Below are positions 1 to 7,601 of a DNA stretch of 34,628 nt, piece by piece (the first letter of the stretch is position 1; each line of letters opens with the position of its first letter). The notes below the pieces were generated by a model. It was not told the origin of the DNA. It searched no databases and saw only the letters and a program-made list of their open reading frames with translations. The stretch comes from Chloroflexota bacterium (GTDB taxonomy: Bacteria; Chloroflexota; UBA6077; CF-72): the NCBI GenBank assembly GCA_019247515.1, contig JAFAOS010000424.1, forward strand, positions 1 through 34,628. Direction: 5' to 3'. The translations under genes and the position numbers were made by a program.

Positions 1-1
1 G

Positions 2-205
2 TACGACGTGGCCTTTGTGCCGCTGCTCGGCGGCAAGTCACGCGAGGGGCTGGGCACGATCGGCCCGACGGACAGTCGGGGCGACCTGAATGCGCTCACG
101 CCGAGCGCGCTGTCCGGCGCGGCTCGGGTTGGCGTCTTCATCCTGACCCGCCACGACGGCAACGAGGCCGGCCAGGACGAGTTCGTCACCTGCATGGGCA
201 CCTGA
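2..205 (+). CDS. C-terminal end of an unidentified protein (5' end outside window)
   Basis: An open frame enters from the left edge and ends at TGA 203-205, giving about 67 C-terminal residues. The visible part is rich in Gly, Ala and Thr and contains the stretches PLLGGKSREGLGTIGPTD and GVFILTRHDGNEAGQDEF. I see no membrane segment and no motif I recognise. It converges on the minus-strand zinc-ribbon gene that ends at 247, leaving about 40 bases between them with a short GC-rich inverted repeat (CCGCT/AGCGG, about 217-230) but no T-run. A GTG at position 8 could in principle start a 65-residue protein, but nothing resembling a ribosome binding site can be seen before it, so a truncated longer gene is more likely. 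Function unknown. Confidence 0.5.
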   Translation, partial: YDVAFVPLLGGKSREGLGTIGPTDSRGDLNALTPSALSGAARVGVFILTRHDGNEAGQDEFVTCMGT

Positions 206-246
206 GCTGCGCACCCGCTGCGAAGCGGCGCGGGGCTGGTGCGGGA

Positions 247-600
247 CTAGGCGACCTGCTGGGGGCCTTCGAGGTTGCGCAGCTCGCGCTCGCGCTTGCG
301 CCGCCGCTGCTCGACGAGCCACTTGGGCGGGCGGCCACGGCGCGGGCCGTCGTCCTCCCACTCGAGCGGCTCGGTGCGGCGGTCGACGATCTCGACCTGG
401 TCGACATAGACGGAGCCGCCGCAGCGCGGGCAGCGCAGCCGAGAGGTTTCCCACGAGCCGATCAGCCCGACTCGGCCACCGCGCTGGATGGCCACGGTGG
501 CGCCGGTCGAGCCGCGTTCGCGCTCGATCGACCCCGCGGTTGCCCCGCACATGTAGCACTTCAGGTCGGCAAGAACGAAAGTACGAATCGTGGGCTGCAT
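247..600 (-). CDS. Zinc-ribbon protein with AT-hook-like motif, 117 aa
   Basis: The protein has two CxxC knuckles, C15-C18 (CYMC) and C57-C60 (CPRC), spaced as in a zinc ribbon. An acidic linker follows, then PRRGRPPKW at residues 86-94, which matches the core of an AT-hook (RGRP flanked by basic residues), and a strongly basic charged tail (about residues 95-112) likely to be helical. This suggests a small soluble protein that binds zinc and the AT-rich minor groove of DNA, or RNA. That role is inferred from the motifs; I do not recognise a named family. The gene lies downstream of the ligase-dehydratase-NIPSNAP operon on the same strand, separated by 116 bases that hold a 6-bp palindrome at 678-694, so it probably has its own promoter. 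The ATG at 600 is the first start in a frame with good coding character. Confidence 0.7.
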   Translation of the reverse strand: MQPTIRTFVLADLKCYMCGATAGSIERERGSTGATVAIQRGGRVGLIGSWETSRLRCPRCGGSVYVDQVEIVDRRTEPLEWEDDGPRRGRPPKWLVEQRRRKRERELRNLEGPQQVA

Positions 601-677
601 CGGCGGGCGACTCCGGATGACGGGTAATGACTACCCACAGTCTGCCCCGCCGATAGTTAAGAGTCCTCCCAGGCGGT

Positions 678-694
678 GTTAGCACTTCGCTAAC
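678..694. promoter_or_regulatory. Inverted repeat GTTAGC-N5-GCTAAC between NIPSNAP and zinc-ribbon genes
   Basis: A perfect 6-bp palindrome with a 5-base spacer sits about 80 bases upstream of the zinc-ribbon start. It could be an operator for that gene or a weak hairpin after the NIPSNAP gene. No T-run follows it on the minus strand, so it is not a standard intrinsic terminator. A possible -10 for the zinc-ribbon gene is the TAACTA (minus strand) near 654-659. Confidence 0.3.
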
Positions 695-716
695 GACTGC
701 TTGGAGCTGATTTCAT

Positions 717-1043
717 CTATTTCAAAGGCGAGTAGCTCGTCGCGTGCCAGAACTGGTTGAAGACGCGCGCGACCAGTGGCCCGTCTTTCTCGGTCTCGGC
801 GCGGGCGCGGGTCCAGCCTTCGTCGGCCTGGAAGGCGCCCCAGGCCTTTTCGCGGTGGGCCATATCGTCGAAGCGCAGGATGTAGTGCAGCTCGTTGCTG
901 GTGCCGGTCACCGCATCCCAGAAGCCCACGACGCCGATGCCGTGTTTCTTGAAGAAGCCCAGTGTGGTCGTCTCGAAGCGTCGGTGGAGCGCGGGCAGCT
1001 TCCCGGGGACCGCCTCATAGCGGCGGTATTCGAACAGGGGCAT
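717..1043 (-). CDS. NIPSNAP family protein, 108 aa
   Basis: This is a single small alpha/beta barrel-like domain of the NIPSNAP/dimeric ferredoxin-like type. It starts MPLFEYRRYEAVPGKLPALH, followed by FFKKHGI.VVGFW and an ELHYILRFDDMAHREKAW segment, which are the standard landmarks of the family. Its 108 residues match the usual length of single-domain members. The biochemical role of bacterial NIPSNAP proteins is poorly defined; they are thought to be small dimeric cytosolic proteins. Its start ATG (1041-1043) lies inside the end of the threonine dehydratase gene, with a 29-base overlap, so it is the last gene of the ligase-dehydratase-NIPSNAP operon and is probably translationally coupled. 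Confidence 0.85.
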   Translation of the reverse strand: MPLFEYRRYEAVPGKLPALHRRFETTTLGFFKKHGIGVVGFWDAVTGTSNELHYILRFDDMAHREKAWGAFQADEGWTRARAETEKDGPLVARVFNQFWHATSYSPLK

Positions 1044-1986
1044 GCACGTATTCTTGCAGCACCGCCCGCGCGACGTTGCGGCCCGTCAGCACCACCGCCA
1101 CTGGGCCCGCGGGGTGGACTCTTCGCTCGAGCAGCGCCGCGACGCCGACTGCACCCGAGCCTTCGACCACCACCCGCTCGTGGATCAGCAGCCAGCGCAT
1201 CGCCTCGGCGATCGCCGCCTCCGACACGAGCTCCACCTGCCGCGCGTGTTGCCTGATCAGGTCGAAGGTGATGCTGCCAGCTTCCACGTTACCGGCGAGC
1301 CCGTCGGCCAGCGACGGGCGGACCTCGACGGGCACGAGCCGGCCGTGGTTCAGGGCAGCGTGCAGCGCGGGCGACGCTTCCGATTGAACTCCGTACACGC
1401 CGATGTCCGGAGTGAGCCCGTGCGCCGCCACGCCGACACCGCTGATCAGACCACCCCCGCCGGCCGGCACCAGCAGCGTGCGAACTTCCGGCAGGTCCTG
1501 AAAAATCTCGAGTGCCACCGTGCCTCCGCCGGCGACCACGGCCGGGTCGTTGTACGCGGAGATGAACGGCAGCCCGCGCGTGCGCGCCAGGCGGATGGCG
1601 GCAACTTCAGCGTCGTCGTACGTCTCGCCGACCTGGATCAGCTCCGCCCCGGACTCTCGGAGCGCCTCGACCTTGACCTGAGAGGCTGTGTGTGGGACCG
1701 CGACGGTGGCCGACACGCCGAGGATGGCTGCCGCGCGCGCGACGCCCAGCCCGTGGTTGCCGGCAGATGCCGTGACCACGTGCCTCGGATGCTCGAGGAG
1801 CTGGAGGGCGTTCAAGGCTCCGCGCAGCTTGAACGACCCCGTCAGCTGAAAGCACTCGAACTTGAGCCACACGTCGATGCCGCACAGCTCCGAGAGCTGC
1901 GTGGATCGCTCCAGCGGCGTGCGCACCACGAACGGACCGACGCGGGCCGCGGCCGCGCGGACATCCGCCAGAGAGACGTCGGTCAC
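1015..1986 (-). CDS. Threonine/serine dehydratase, PLP-dependent, 323 aa
   Basis: A fold-type II PLP enzyme expected to deaminate L-threonine to 2-oxobutyrate (or L-serine to pyruvate). The PLP lysine is K53 in LTGSFKLRGA. The substrate/phosphate loop SAGNHGLGVA follows at about residues 74-83, and the glycine loop that holds the PLP phosphate is AGGGGLISG at about 175-183. At 323 residues it has the catalytic domain only and lacks the C-terminal ACT-like regulatory domain of biosynthetic IlvA. It therefore resembles the short catabolic TdcB or serine racemase-like forms and should not be feedback-inhibited by isoleucine. Start is GTG 1986, seven bases after the ligase stop. I leave the symbol blank because the sequence does not separate threonine dehydratase from its close relatives. 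Confidence 0.88.
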   Translation of the reverse strand: MTDVSLADVRAAAARVGPFVVRTPLERSTQLSELCGIDVWLKFECFQLTGSFKLRGALNALQLLEHPRHVVTASAGNHGLGVARAAAILGVSATVAVPHTASQVKVEALRESGAELIQVGETYDDAEVAAIRLARTRGLPFISAYNDPAVVAGGGTVALEIFQDLPEVRTLLVPAGGGGLISGVGVAAHGLTPDIGVYGVQSEASPALHAALNHGRLVPVEVRPSLADGLAGNVEAGSITFDLIRQHARQVELVSEAAIAEAMRWLLIHERVVVEGSGAVGVAALLERRVHPAGPVAVVLTGRNVARAVLQEYVHAPVRIPPL

Positions 1987-1993
1987 GCGCGGA

Positions 1994-3766
1994 CTACGTC
2001 GGGTCGGGCGCGGAGGGTTGCCCGCGCTGGGCCTGGTAAAGCTCGATCAGCTCCGCCAGGGTTGTCGCGTCTTCGGGCCGCTTGTCCGCGTCGCGGAAAC
2101 GTATGACTCGCGGAAACCGCAGCGCGTAGCCGGCGGTGTGATTGGGTGAGCTGGTGATCTCGTCCGCCAGCACCTCCACCACGATCTGAGGCTCGAGCCA
2201 GACGCTCGGGATGATCCGCGACGACACGCGCGCGGGCCGCTGCTCGGCTCGATATGGTGCCGCGCGCTCGCCGACTTCGCGCCACTGTTCGTCGCTCAAA
2301 CCCGTGCCGATCTTTGTCACGCTCTTGAACTCGTCGGCGGCGGCATCGTACACGCCCACCAGCAGCGCCCCGACGCCCAGGTCGGCGCGCTTGCCGCGTC
2401 CGACAAAGTAGCCCAGCAGCACGCAGTCGATCGTGTCTTCCAGTGCGCCGCGCGAATGGCGCTTGAGCTTGACCCAGTTGAAGTTGCGCGCGCCGGCCTG
2501 GTACGGCGAGTCCACGCGCTTGACCACCAGCCCCTCGAGGCCGCGTTCGAGCGCGTCTGCGAACATCTCGTCGAGCCGTTCGGGGTCGTCGACTATCACG
2601 CCTGCCTCGGGCTGCAGGACGTCCGTACCGCGCACCATTTCGGTCAGCAGCTGGATGCGGTCGAGCAAGGGTCGATCGAGCAGCGCCTGTCCGTCGCGAT
2701 ACATCACGTCGAAAACCATGGCCTTGAGCGGCAGCTCCGTCGCCAGGTCGCCAACGCCGTGCTTGCGGCGGCGGCGGGTCGTCTCCTGGAAGGGCAAGAA
2801 CTCTTCTGAAGCTGGATTGAACGCCAGTGCCTCGGAATCGAGGATGGCCGTTTGCGCCTGCACCTGCTGGAGGACGCCATCGACCAGCTCGGGAAACATG
2901 CTGGTCATGGATTCGAGGCTGCGCGAGAACAGGCGCACCTGCTCGCCTTCGGGTTGCCCGCGATCCAGGTGCAGCTGGACGCGGATCCCGTCGAACTTCG
3001 ACTGCGCATGCGCGCGGCCGCCCAGCTTGTCCAGCAGGCTCGGCACGTCGGGGAGGCGCTCGGCCAGCTGAGGGCGAATCGGGCGACCGACCGTCACCTG
3101 CAGTTTGCGCACGCCGTCGAGTCCCTCGGTCCACAGCGTGGCGCCCAGGAGCCCGAGGTCGGACGTGCGGTTGTAGGCATCCTCGAGAACGACCTGGTCG
3201 GCTTTGAGGCCGCTCAGCCGCGCCTCGTTGATGGCGGCCAGCACGGTCGCGTCGCCGACGCCGAGTCGACTGTTGCCCAGGGGGATACGCACCAGGTGCT
3301 TGGCCGAGATCGGGTCCAGGTCGCCCAGCAGCGCACGCAGGACGGCAAGCTTGCGCTCGCCGCTGCCGGCGCCGCCGATGTCGGCAATGCCGCGCAGCTG
3401 GGCAAACACGTCGCGTACCGAACGGTCCGAGGTTCGCGGTGAGGCGGCGGCCAGCTCGCCCACCACCAGACCCAGGTCACCCACGCGCGCGTAGTGGCGG
3501 CGAACCTCGGCCGGGTCGATCGCGAAGGCCTCCGCGACCGCTTTCTCGATGGACCGCTCGCCGAGTCCGAACTCGATCGGCTCATACAAGGGTGCGACGC
3601 GGCCCTGCAGCAGATAGGCGACTTCGCTAATCGCGTCGGCGTCGACCTGGCGCAGCAGGTCGGCCAGGATCGTCGTCAGCTGTTTGCGGCTGGAGGTGTG
3701 TTCGAGCTGCTCGAACGCCTCGGTGAGCGTGCGAAAGGCGAGCCCATGCCCGTTTGACGCGGTCAT
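1994..3766 (-). CDS. ATP-dependent DNA ligase, 590 aa
   Basis: Seals nicks in duplex DNA using ATP. The N-terminal DNA-binding domain occupies about residues 1-220. Motif I is SKFDGIR with K257 as the nucleotidyl-accepting lysine. Downstream are ILDSEALAF (motif III region), EGLVVKRVDSPYQAG (motif IV), and NFNWVKLKR (motif V), followed by the OB domain. Length and layout match the archaeal/Chloroflexi-type ligases of about 560-600 residues, not the short LigD-type enzymes. The open frame extends upstream to 3997, but that extension is arginine-rich non-coding-like sequence, so ATG 3766 is the better start. It leads the operon with the dehydratase and NIPSNAP genes. A replication NAD-dependent ligase may exist elsewhere; this one could serve repair. 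Confidence 0.9.
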   Translation of the reverse strand: MTASNGHGLAFRTLTEAFEQLEHTSSRKQLTTILADLLRQVDADAISEVAYLLQGRVAPLYEPIEFGLGERSIEKAVAEAFAIDPAEVRRHYARVGDLGLVVGELAAASPRTSDRSVRDVFAQLRGIADIGGAGSGERKLAVLRALLGDLDPISAKHLVRIPLGNSRLGVGDATVLAAINEARLSGLKADQVVLEDAYNRTSDLGLLGATLWTEGLDGVRKLQVTVGRPIRPQLAERLPDVPSLLDKLGGRAHAQSKFDGIRVQLHLDRGQPEGEQVRLFSRSLESMTSMFPELVDGVLQQVQAQTAILDSEALAFNPASEEFLPFQETTRRRRKHGVGDLATELPLKAMVFDVMYRDGQALLDRPLLDRIQLLTEMVRGTDVLQPEAGVIVDDPERLDEMFADALERGLEGLVVKRVDSPYQAGARNFNWVKLKRHSRGALEDTIDCVLLGYFVGRGKRADLGVGALLVGVYDAAADEFKSVTKIGTGLSDEQWREVGERAAPYRAEQRPARVSSRIIPSVWLEPQIVVEVLADEITSSPNHTAGYALRFPRVIRFRDADKRPEDATTLAELIELYQAQRGQPSAPDPT

Positions 3767-3827
3767 CGACAAGGACTTTAACGTGTTCGGAGCGGCTGCC
3801 CGGCCAGGTCGTGGTCGACGGCCCGGG

Positions 3828-3835
3828 TATAGGAT
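3828..3835. promoter_or_regulatory. Candidate shared -10 (TATAGGAT / ATCCTATA) between ligase and aldo/keto reductase
   Basis: TATAGGAT on the plus strand reads as a -10-like TATAGG for the aldo/keto reductase, about 70 bases before its GTG. The complement reads TATACC as a -10 for the ligase, about 60 bases before its ATG. No good -35 is visible on either strand, so this is a motif-level guess. Confidence 0.3.
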
Positions 3836-3903
3836 GCGCCTGTGCGCAAAGGTCTTTCGGCCGCCGGACCAGGCGGCCAGGCGGGCTGGACGGAGTAGCC
3901 GCG

Positions 3904-4875
3904 GTGGAGCAACGACCACTCGGCTCAACCGGGGTGCAGGTCTCGGCGCTGGGGTTCGGCTGCGGCGCAGTGGGCGGGCTGATGACGCGCGGCGCACCCG
4001 CGGACCAGCGACAGGCCGTCACGCGCGCGCTGGACGCCGGCATCACCTACTTCGATACCGCGGCCCAGTACGGCGACGGCGCCTCTGAAGAGAACCTCGG
4101 ACGCGTCATGCGCGAGCTCGGCGCCTGGCAACGGGTGGTGGTGGGCACCAAAGTTCGCCTGCCGCGCGGCGAGCCGGGCTGGGCCAGCGCGGCCGTCCGC
4201 GAGTCGCTGCAGGCGAGCCTGCGTCGGCTCGGGCGCTCGGACGTGGACGTCTTTCATCTGCACAACCCCGTGGGTCTGACACATACCGACCGAGGCGTGC
4301 TCGACCTGGAGACCGTGCTGGGCGAAGTGGCCACCGCACTCGCCGAAGTCAAGACCGCGGGTCTGGCGCGACACGTCGGCTTCACGGGACTGGGCGACAG
4401 CACGGCCGTTCGGGAGGTGGTCAAGTCCGAGCCGTTCGAGACAGTGCAGGCCTACTTCAACGTGCTCAACCCCAGCGCGGGTTTCACCGGTCGTTCCGGC
4501 GGCCAGCAGGACTTCGAAGGTTTGATCGACACGGCGGCGCTGGCCGGACGTGGCGTGATCGTGATCCGCGTGCTGGCCGCCGGCGCGACGAGTGGCTCAC
4601 CCGAGCGCGCGGCGATCGCGGGAGATCCCGGCGGGGCAATCGGCGGTTCCGAATACAGCGACGACGTGGCGCGAGCGTCTCGTCTGAAGGACCTCGCCAG
4701 AGGGCTGGGTCTTGACAGCCCGATCGAGCTGGCCCTGCGCTTCGGCCTGGCCAAATCGGGAGTGTCGACGGTGCTGGTCGGATATTCGACGCTCGACCAT
4801 CTGGAGCAGGCGATCCGCTTCGCCGAACGCGGACCGCTGCCAAACGACGCGGTCGCGCGGGTGCTCGCGAGCTAG
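3904..4875 (+). CDS. Aldo/keto reductase, 323 aa
   Basis: An NADP(H)-linked carbonyl/alcohol oxidoreductase of the AKR superfamily with a (beta/alpha)8 barrel. Catalytic tetrad residues are visible in order: D and Y in ITYFDTAAQYGDG, K in VVGTKVRL and H in DVFHLHNP. The C-terminal third carries the cofactor-binding segment (LALRFGLAKSGVSTVLVGYSTLDHLEQA). The frame is open from 3754, but GTG 3904 is preceded by GGAG at 3892-3895 with eight bases of spacing and begins at the typical N-terminus VEQRPLGSTGVQVSALGFG. The 50-residue upstream extension looks non-coding. The stop shares the palindrome CTAG with the stop of the convergent L,D-transpeptidase gene. The substrate cannot be told from the sequence. 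Confidence 0.9.
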   Translation: MEQRPLGSTGVQVSALGFGCGAVGGLMTRGAPADQRQAVTRALDAGITYFDTAAQYGDGASEENLGRVMRELGAWQRVVVGTKVRLPRGEPGWASAAVRESLQASLRRLGRSDVDVFHLHNPVGLTHTDRGVLDLETVLGEVATALAEVKTAGLARHVGFTGLGDSTAVREVVKSEPFETVQAYFNVLNPSAGFTGRSGGQQDFEGLIDTAALAGRGVIVIRVLAAGATSGSPERAAIAGDPGGAIGGSEYSDDVARASRLKDLARGLGLDSPIELALRFGLAKSGVSTVLVGYSTLDHLEQAIRFAERGPLPNDAVARVLAS

Positions 4876-5843
4876 CGGTGGATGACGACGGGCGTGCCCA
4901 GGTGCGCCCAGCCCCATAACCAGCTGCTGTCCTGATAGGTCAGCCCCAGGCACCCGTGGCTACCCGGGTAGCCCCAGTTGCTGCTCCAGTAGTTGTAGTG
5001 CAGGCTGGCCCCATCGTCGGTGAAGTACTGCGTGAACAGCACGTTGGTCAGGTAGTAGCCGCCTGGTCCAGTGCGCGGGATGCCGATCGTGTCGCTGTTC
5101 ATCGTCTCGTTGGCGACGCGACGCAGAATGGTGAAGACGCCGGTCGGCGTGGGGCGCGGTCCGGCGCCGATGATGGTCAGGAACGAGTTGACCGCCTGGT
5201 CACCTTCGTACGCCGTCACCCGCGCGGGCGCGCTCAGGTTGACGTCCAGCCAGTGACCCGTGAAGGCGTCAGCGCGTTCGGGAATGAAGACGGCGTCGGT
5301 GGGCACGTAATCGCCGTTGTCGGTGCGGTACCACGTCGTGCCATCGTCGGCGGTGGTCTCGCCGGTCAGCGTCAGCCAGCTATTCGCGTTCAGCTGGCGG
5401 TCGACGGCATCGTCGGCCCAGGTCGGGTACATGGACATGGGCGTCGCGTCGGTGACAACTCCGGGGGCGCTGAATTCGTCGCTCAGCTTGGGGGCGGCTT
5501 TGAACACGTAGGGCGAAGGGGGCTCGCCGGGGCCGAGCTCTTCGCTCGGGACGTAGGCGACGGCCTTCGAACGCGGGTCGAGGACGTGCGCGAACTCCCC
5601 GCGGTAGTCGAGCACCTGCAGCGTGGTCTGCGCCGGCATGGTGCCGAAGTCGACAGCGGTGCTGCTTGGAGCGCTGTAGGCCTGCACCGGGTCCAGGGTG
5701 ACGACCCACGTTGGTTGCTGATCTGCAAGCACGCCGGCCGGTGCCAGCGAGGTAGACACGAGCATCACGGCCAGCAGCGCGATACCGAAGCGACCCATCA
5801 TGCGGCTCACGATACTCTGAGGCGCGGCGATTTGTGTCGGCAT
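4872..5843 (-). CDS. Secreted L,D-transpeptidase (YkuD domain) with SH3-like N-terminal region, 323 aa
   Basis: Predicted to crosslink peptidoglycan stem peptides (3-3 links) outside the membrane. A signal peptide is clear (GRFGIALLAVMLVSTSLAPAG, cleavage near ADQ at about residue 41). One or two SH3-like segments follow (about 45-100 and 120-185), then the YkuD catalytic domain (about 195-323). The catalytic signature is H282 followed by S295-H-G-C298-L-G, with C298 as the nucleophile; the usual last residue of the motif (R or N) is replaced by G300. Start could be ATG 5843 or the internal ATG at 5801 (MMGRFG), which gives a more typical short n-region. The gene is convergent with the aldo/keto reductase and divergent from the transglycosylase-like gene, so two wall enzymes share the 5844-5930 control region. 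Confidence 0.9.
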   Translation of the reverse strand: MPTQIAAPQSIVSRMMGRFGIALLAVMLVSTSLAPAGVLADQQPTWVVTLDPVQAYSAPSSTAVDFGTMPAQTTLQVLDYRGEFAHVLDPRSKAVAYVPSEELGPGEPPSPYVFKAAPKLSDEFSAPGVVTDATPMSMYPTWADDAVDRQLNANSWLTLTGETTADDGTTWYRTDNGDYVPTDAVFIPERADAFTGHWLDVNLSAPARVTAYEGDQAVNSFLTIIGAGPRPTPTGVFTILRRVANETMNSDTIGIPRTGPGGYYLTNVLFTQYFTDDGASLHYNYWSSNWGYPGSHGCLGLTYQDSSWLWGWAHLGTPVVIHR

Positions 5844-5927
5844 CGAAGGTGGCCCTCGAGCCGCTCGACGCCGCCGCGATGCTAGTCTGGGCGTATCCGT
5901 CTGTCGCTGCTGGCGGCCTTCGGGGGG

Positions 5928-7571
5928 GTGATGCTGAGCATCGCCGCGCCCGTCGCCGCGTTCGCTGCATCAACGACGCCGACGACGACCACGCCCGCAC
6001 CGCAGCGCGCGCCGAGCGTCGCCGGGTCGCCAACGGCTGTCCAGCAAGTTCAACAAGTTCAGCCGCCGCCCCCCACGCCGTCACCAACCACGGCCGTCGC
6101 GACCCAGAAGGTGGCGACCCCATCCCCGGAGCCCACGCCGACGGACACGTCCACGCCGACCCAGACGCCCGGTCCGGACCGCCACCCCGCCGTTGAGCCG
6201 AGCCCGTCACCCTCCCCGGACGACGACGCGGACGCGCCCGAAAATAGTGACAACGTTGAAGCATCCGTCAACTGGCAGGCGTTCGTGCCGACGGATATCG
6301 CCGATCACCTGGCCACGATGGATCGCGCGGCGCGCCAGTCAAACTGCGGCGTGCCCTGGCAGTTGCTGGCGGCGATCGCGCGAGTCGAGTCGAATTTCGG
6401 CCGCAATATGTCCACGTCGTCGGCGGGCGCGATCGGCTATGGCCAGTTTTTGCCGAGTAGCTGGCAGGCGTTCGGCGGCACGGGCAACGCCTACGACTAT
6501 CGCGACGCGCTGCCGGCCATCGCCCTGTACCTCTGCCAGTCGGGCCTCGAGCGTGATCCGCGCGCGGCGTTGTTCGCCTACAACCACGCCGACTGGTACG
6601 TCGACCTCGTGCTCGACCTGGCCGTCCGCTACGACCGATTGGCACCGGGCGGGCCCACGCCCGAGATCCTCGGCGTCGGTCCCGCGCAACAGGACACCGC
6701 GCCGTTACGCTACGCCGACGGGCGCGACGTGCGACAGCAGAGTCGCGCTCGGATCGTCAATGACACCGTCAGGTGGCTGGGGATCCCGTGGCGCGGCCGC
6801 ACTCCCGGTCAACCCATCTCGGCCGCCGCTCTCGAGACGACGACGTTGTCGATGCTGCGACAGGCGGAGGTCGGGCGCAGCGACGTAGGCGCCGTCTCCG
6901 AAGCCGCCACCTCGGACAATCTGGACGGCCTGTCCGCGGCCGCCTGGGACGCCGGGCTGCTTGGATTGCCGGGGGCGGGTCCGCGCTGGTCGGTCGGCGA
7001 GTTGCGGCAGCATCTGAATCTGGGCCAACCGGTGGTCGTCTTCGTGGCCAGTCGCGGCCTGCCCGGGCATCCGCCTGGCGAGGACAACGGCGAGCAGCCG
7101 CTGGTGCTGATCGGCTCGACCCCAGAGGGCTTCGTCTACAGTGACCCGAGCTTTTCCAGCAGTCTCGGGTACGGCATGCAAATAAGCGACACCGACCTGC
7201 AGACCGCCTGGGACGCGGCCGCTCGACCGCGTCAGGCGCTGGCGTTTGTGGCCAGGCCGCGGCCGCCAGCGCGCCCGGCGCACGTCGCGCAGGCGCAGGC
7301 GCCCGACACGATCGCGCGTCTCGTGGTGACCAGCACGCCGGTGCCGGTCGTGGCCCGCCCGACTGACCTGCCGGCGCCCGAGCCGCCCACACCCAGCCCG
7401 GTCGTGGTGGTCACGCCCGGGCCCATCGCCGCGGCTCAGCCCGAGCGCACTGCCGAGGCAACGGCCGCTCCGCCGACGCCGCCCGCGGACTGGTCCTGGA
7501 CAGTGGTGCTTGGGCTGGGAGCGATCGGTCTCGGAGCTGTGGTCCTGAGGCGGCGCGCTCGTCGTCCCTGA
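5928..7571 (+). CDS. Secreted lytic transglycosylase-like protein with C39-like domain and C-terminal membrane anchor, about 547 aa
   Basis: A cell-wall protein of several parts. There is a signal peptide, then a Pro/Thr/Ser-rich linker (about residues 15-110) and an SLT-type lysozyme-fold domain (about 118-235) with likely catalytic E154 in ARVESNFGRN and the GAIGYGQFLPSSW signature. A region resembling peptidase C39-like domains follows (about 265-440), then a second proline-rich linker, and a final membrane segment with a basic tail (WTVVLGLGAIGLGAVVL, then RRRARRP). It should cleave glycan strands while tethered to the membrane. The C39-like part lacks an obvious catalytic Cys and His and may be a pseudoenzyme or peptide-binding domain. 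The start is unclear: the best signal peptide begins upstream of GTG 5928/ATG 5931, at the ATC codon 5895, with an in-frame TAG at 5883-5885 blocking anything longer. Confidence 0.82.
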   Translation: MMLSIAAPVAAFAASTTPTTTTPAPQRAPSVAGSPTAVQQVQQVQPPPPTPSPTTAVATQKVATPSPEPTPTDTSTPTQTPGPDRHPAVEPSPSPSPDDDADAPENSDNVEASVNWQAFVPTDIADHLATMDRAARQSNCGVPWQLLAAIARVESNFGRNMSTSSAGAIGYGQFLPSSWQAFGGTGNAYDYRDALPAIALYLCQSGLERDPRAALFAYNHADWYVDLVLDLAVRYDRLAPGGPTPEILGVGPAQQDTAPLRYADGRDVRQQSRARIVNDTVRWLGIPWRGRTPGQPISAAALETTTLSMLRQAEVGRSDVGAVSEAATSDNLDGLSAAAWDAGLLGLPGAGPRWSVGELRQHLNLGQPVVVFVASRGLPGHPPGEDNGEQPLVLIGSTPEGFVYSDPSFSSSLGYGMQISDTDLQTAWDAAARPRQALAFVARPRPPARPAHVAQAQAPDTIARLVVTSTPVPVVARPTDLPAPEPPTPSPVVVVTPGPIAAAQPERTAEATAAPPTPPADWSWTVVLGLGAIGLGAVVLRRRARRP

Positions 7572-7601
7572 CCAGCCCGCGCAGCCGTATCAGTCCCTTG
7601 G

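Noticed and set aside
678..694. CIRCE element (HrcA operator) in front of the zinc-ribbon gene
   Set aside because: TTAGCACT resembles half of CIRCE, but the partner half GAGTGCTAA at nine bases is missing and the palindrome is a different, shorter one.
1042..2106. Long plus-strand frame of 354 codons opposite the threonine dehydratase
   Set aside because: It is antisense to a gene with clear PLP-enzyme motifs and is rich in Arg, His and Ala, as expected of an out-of-frame translation in GC-rich DNA.
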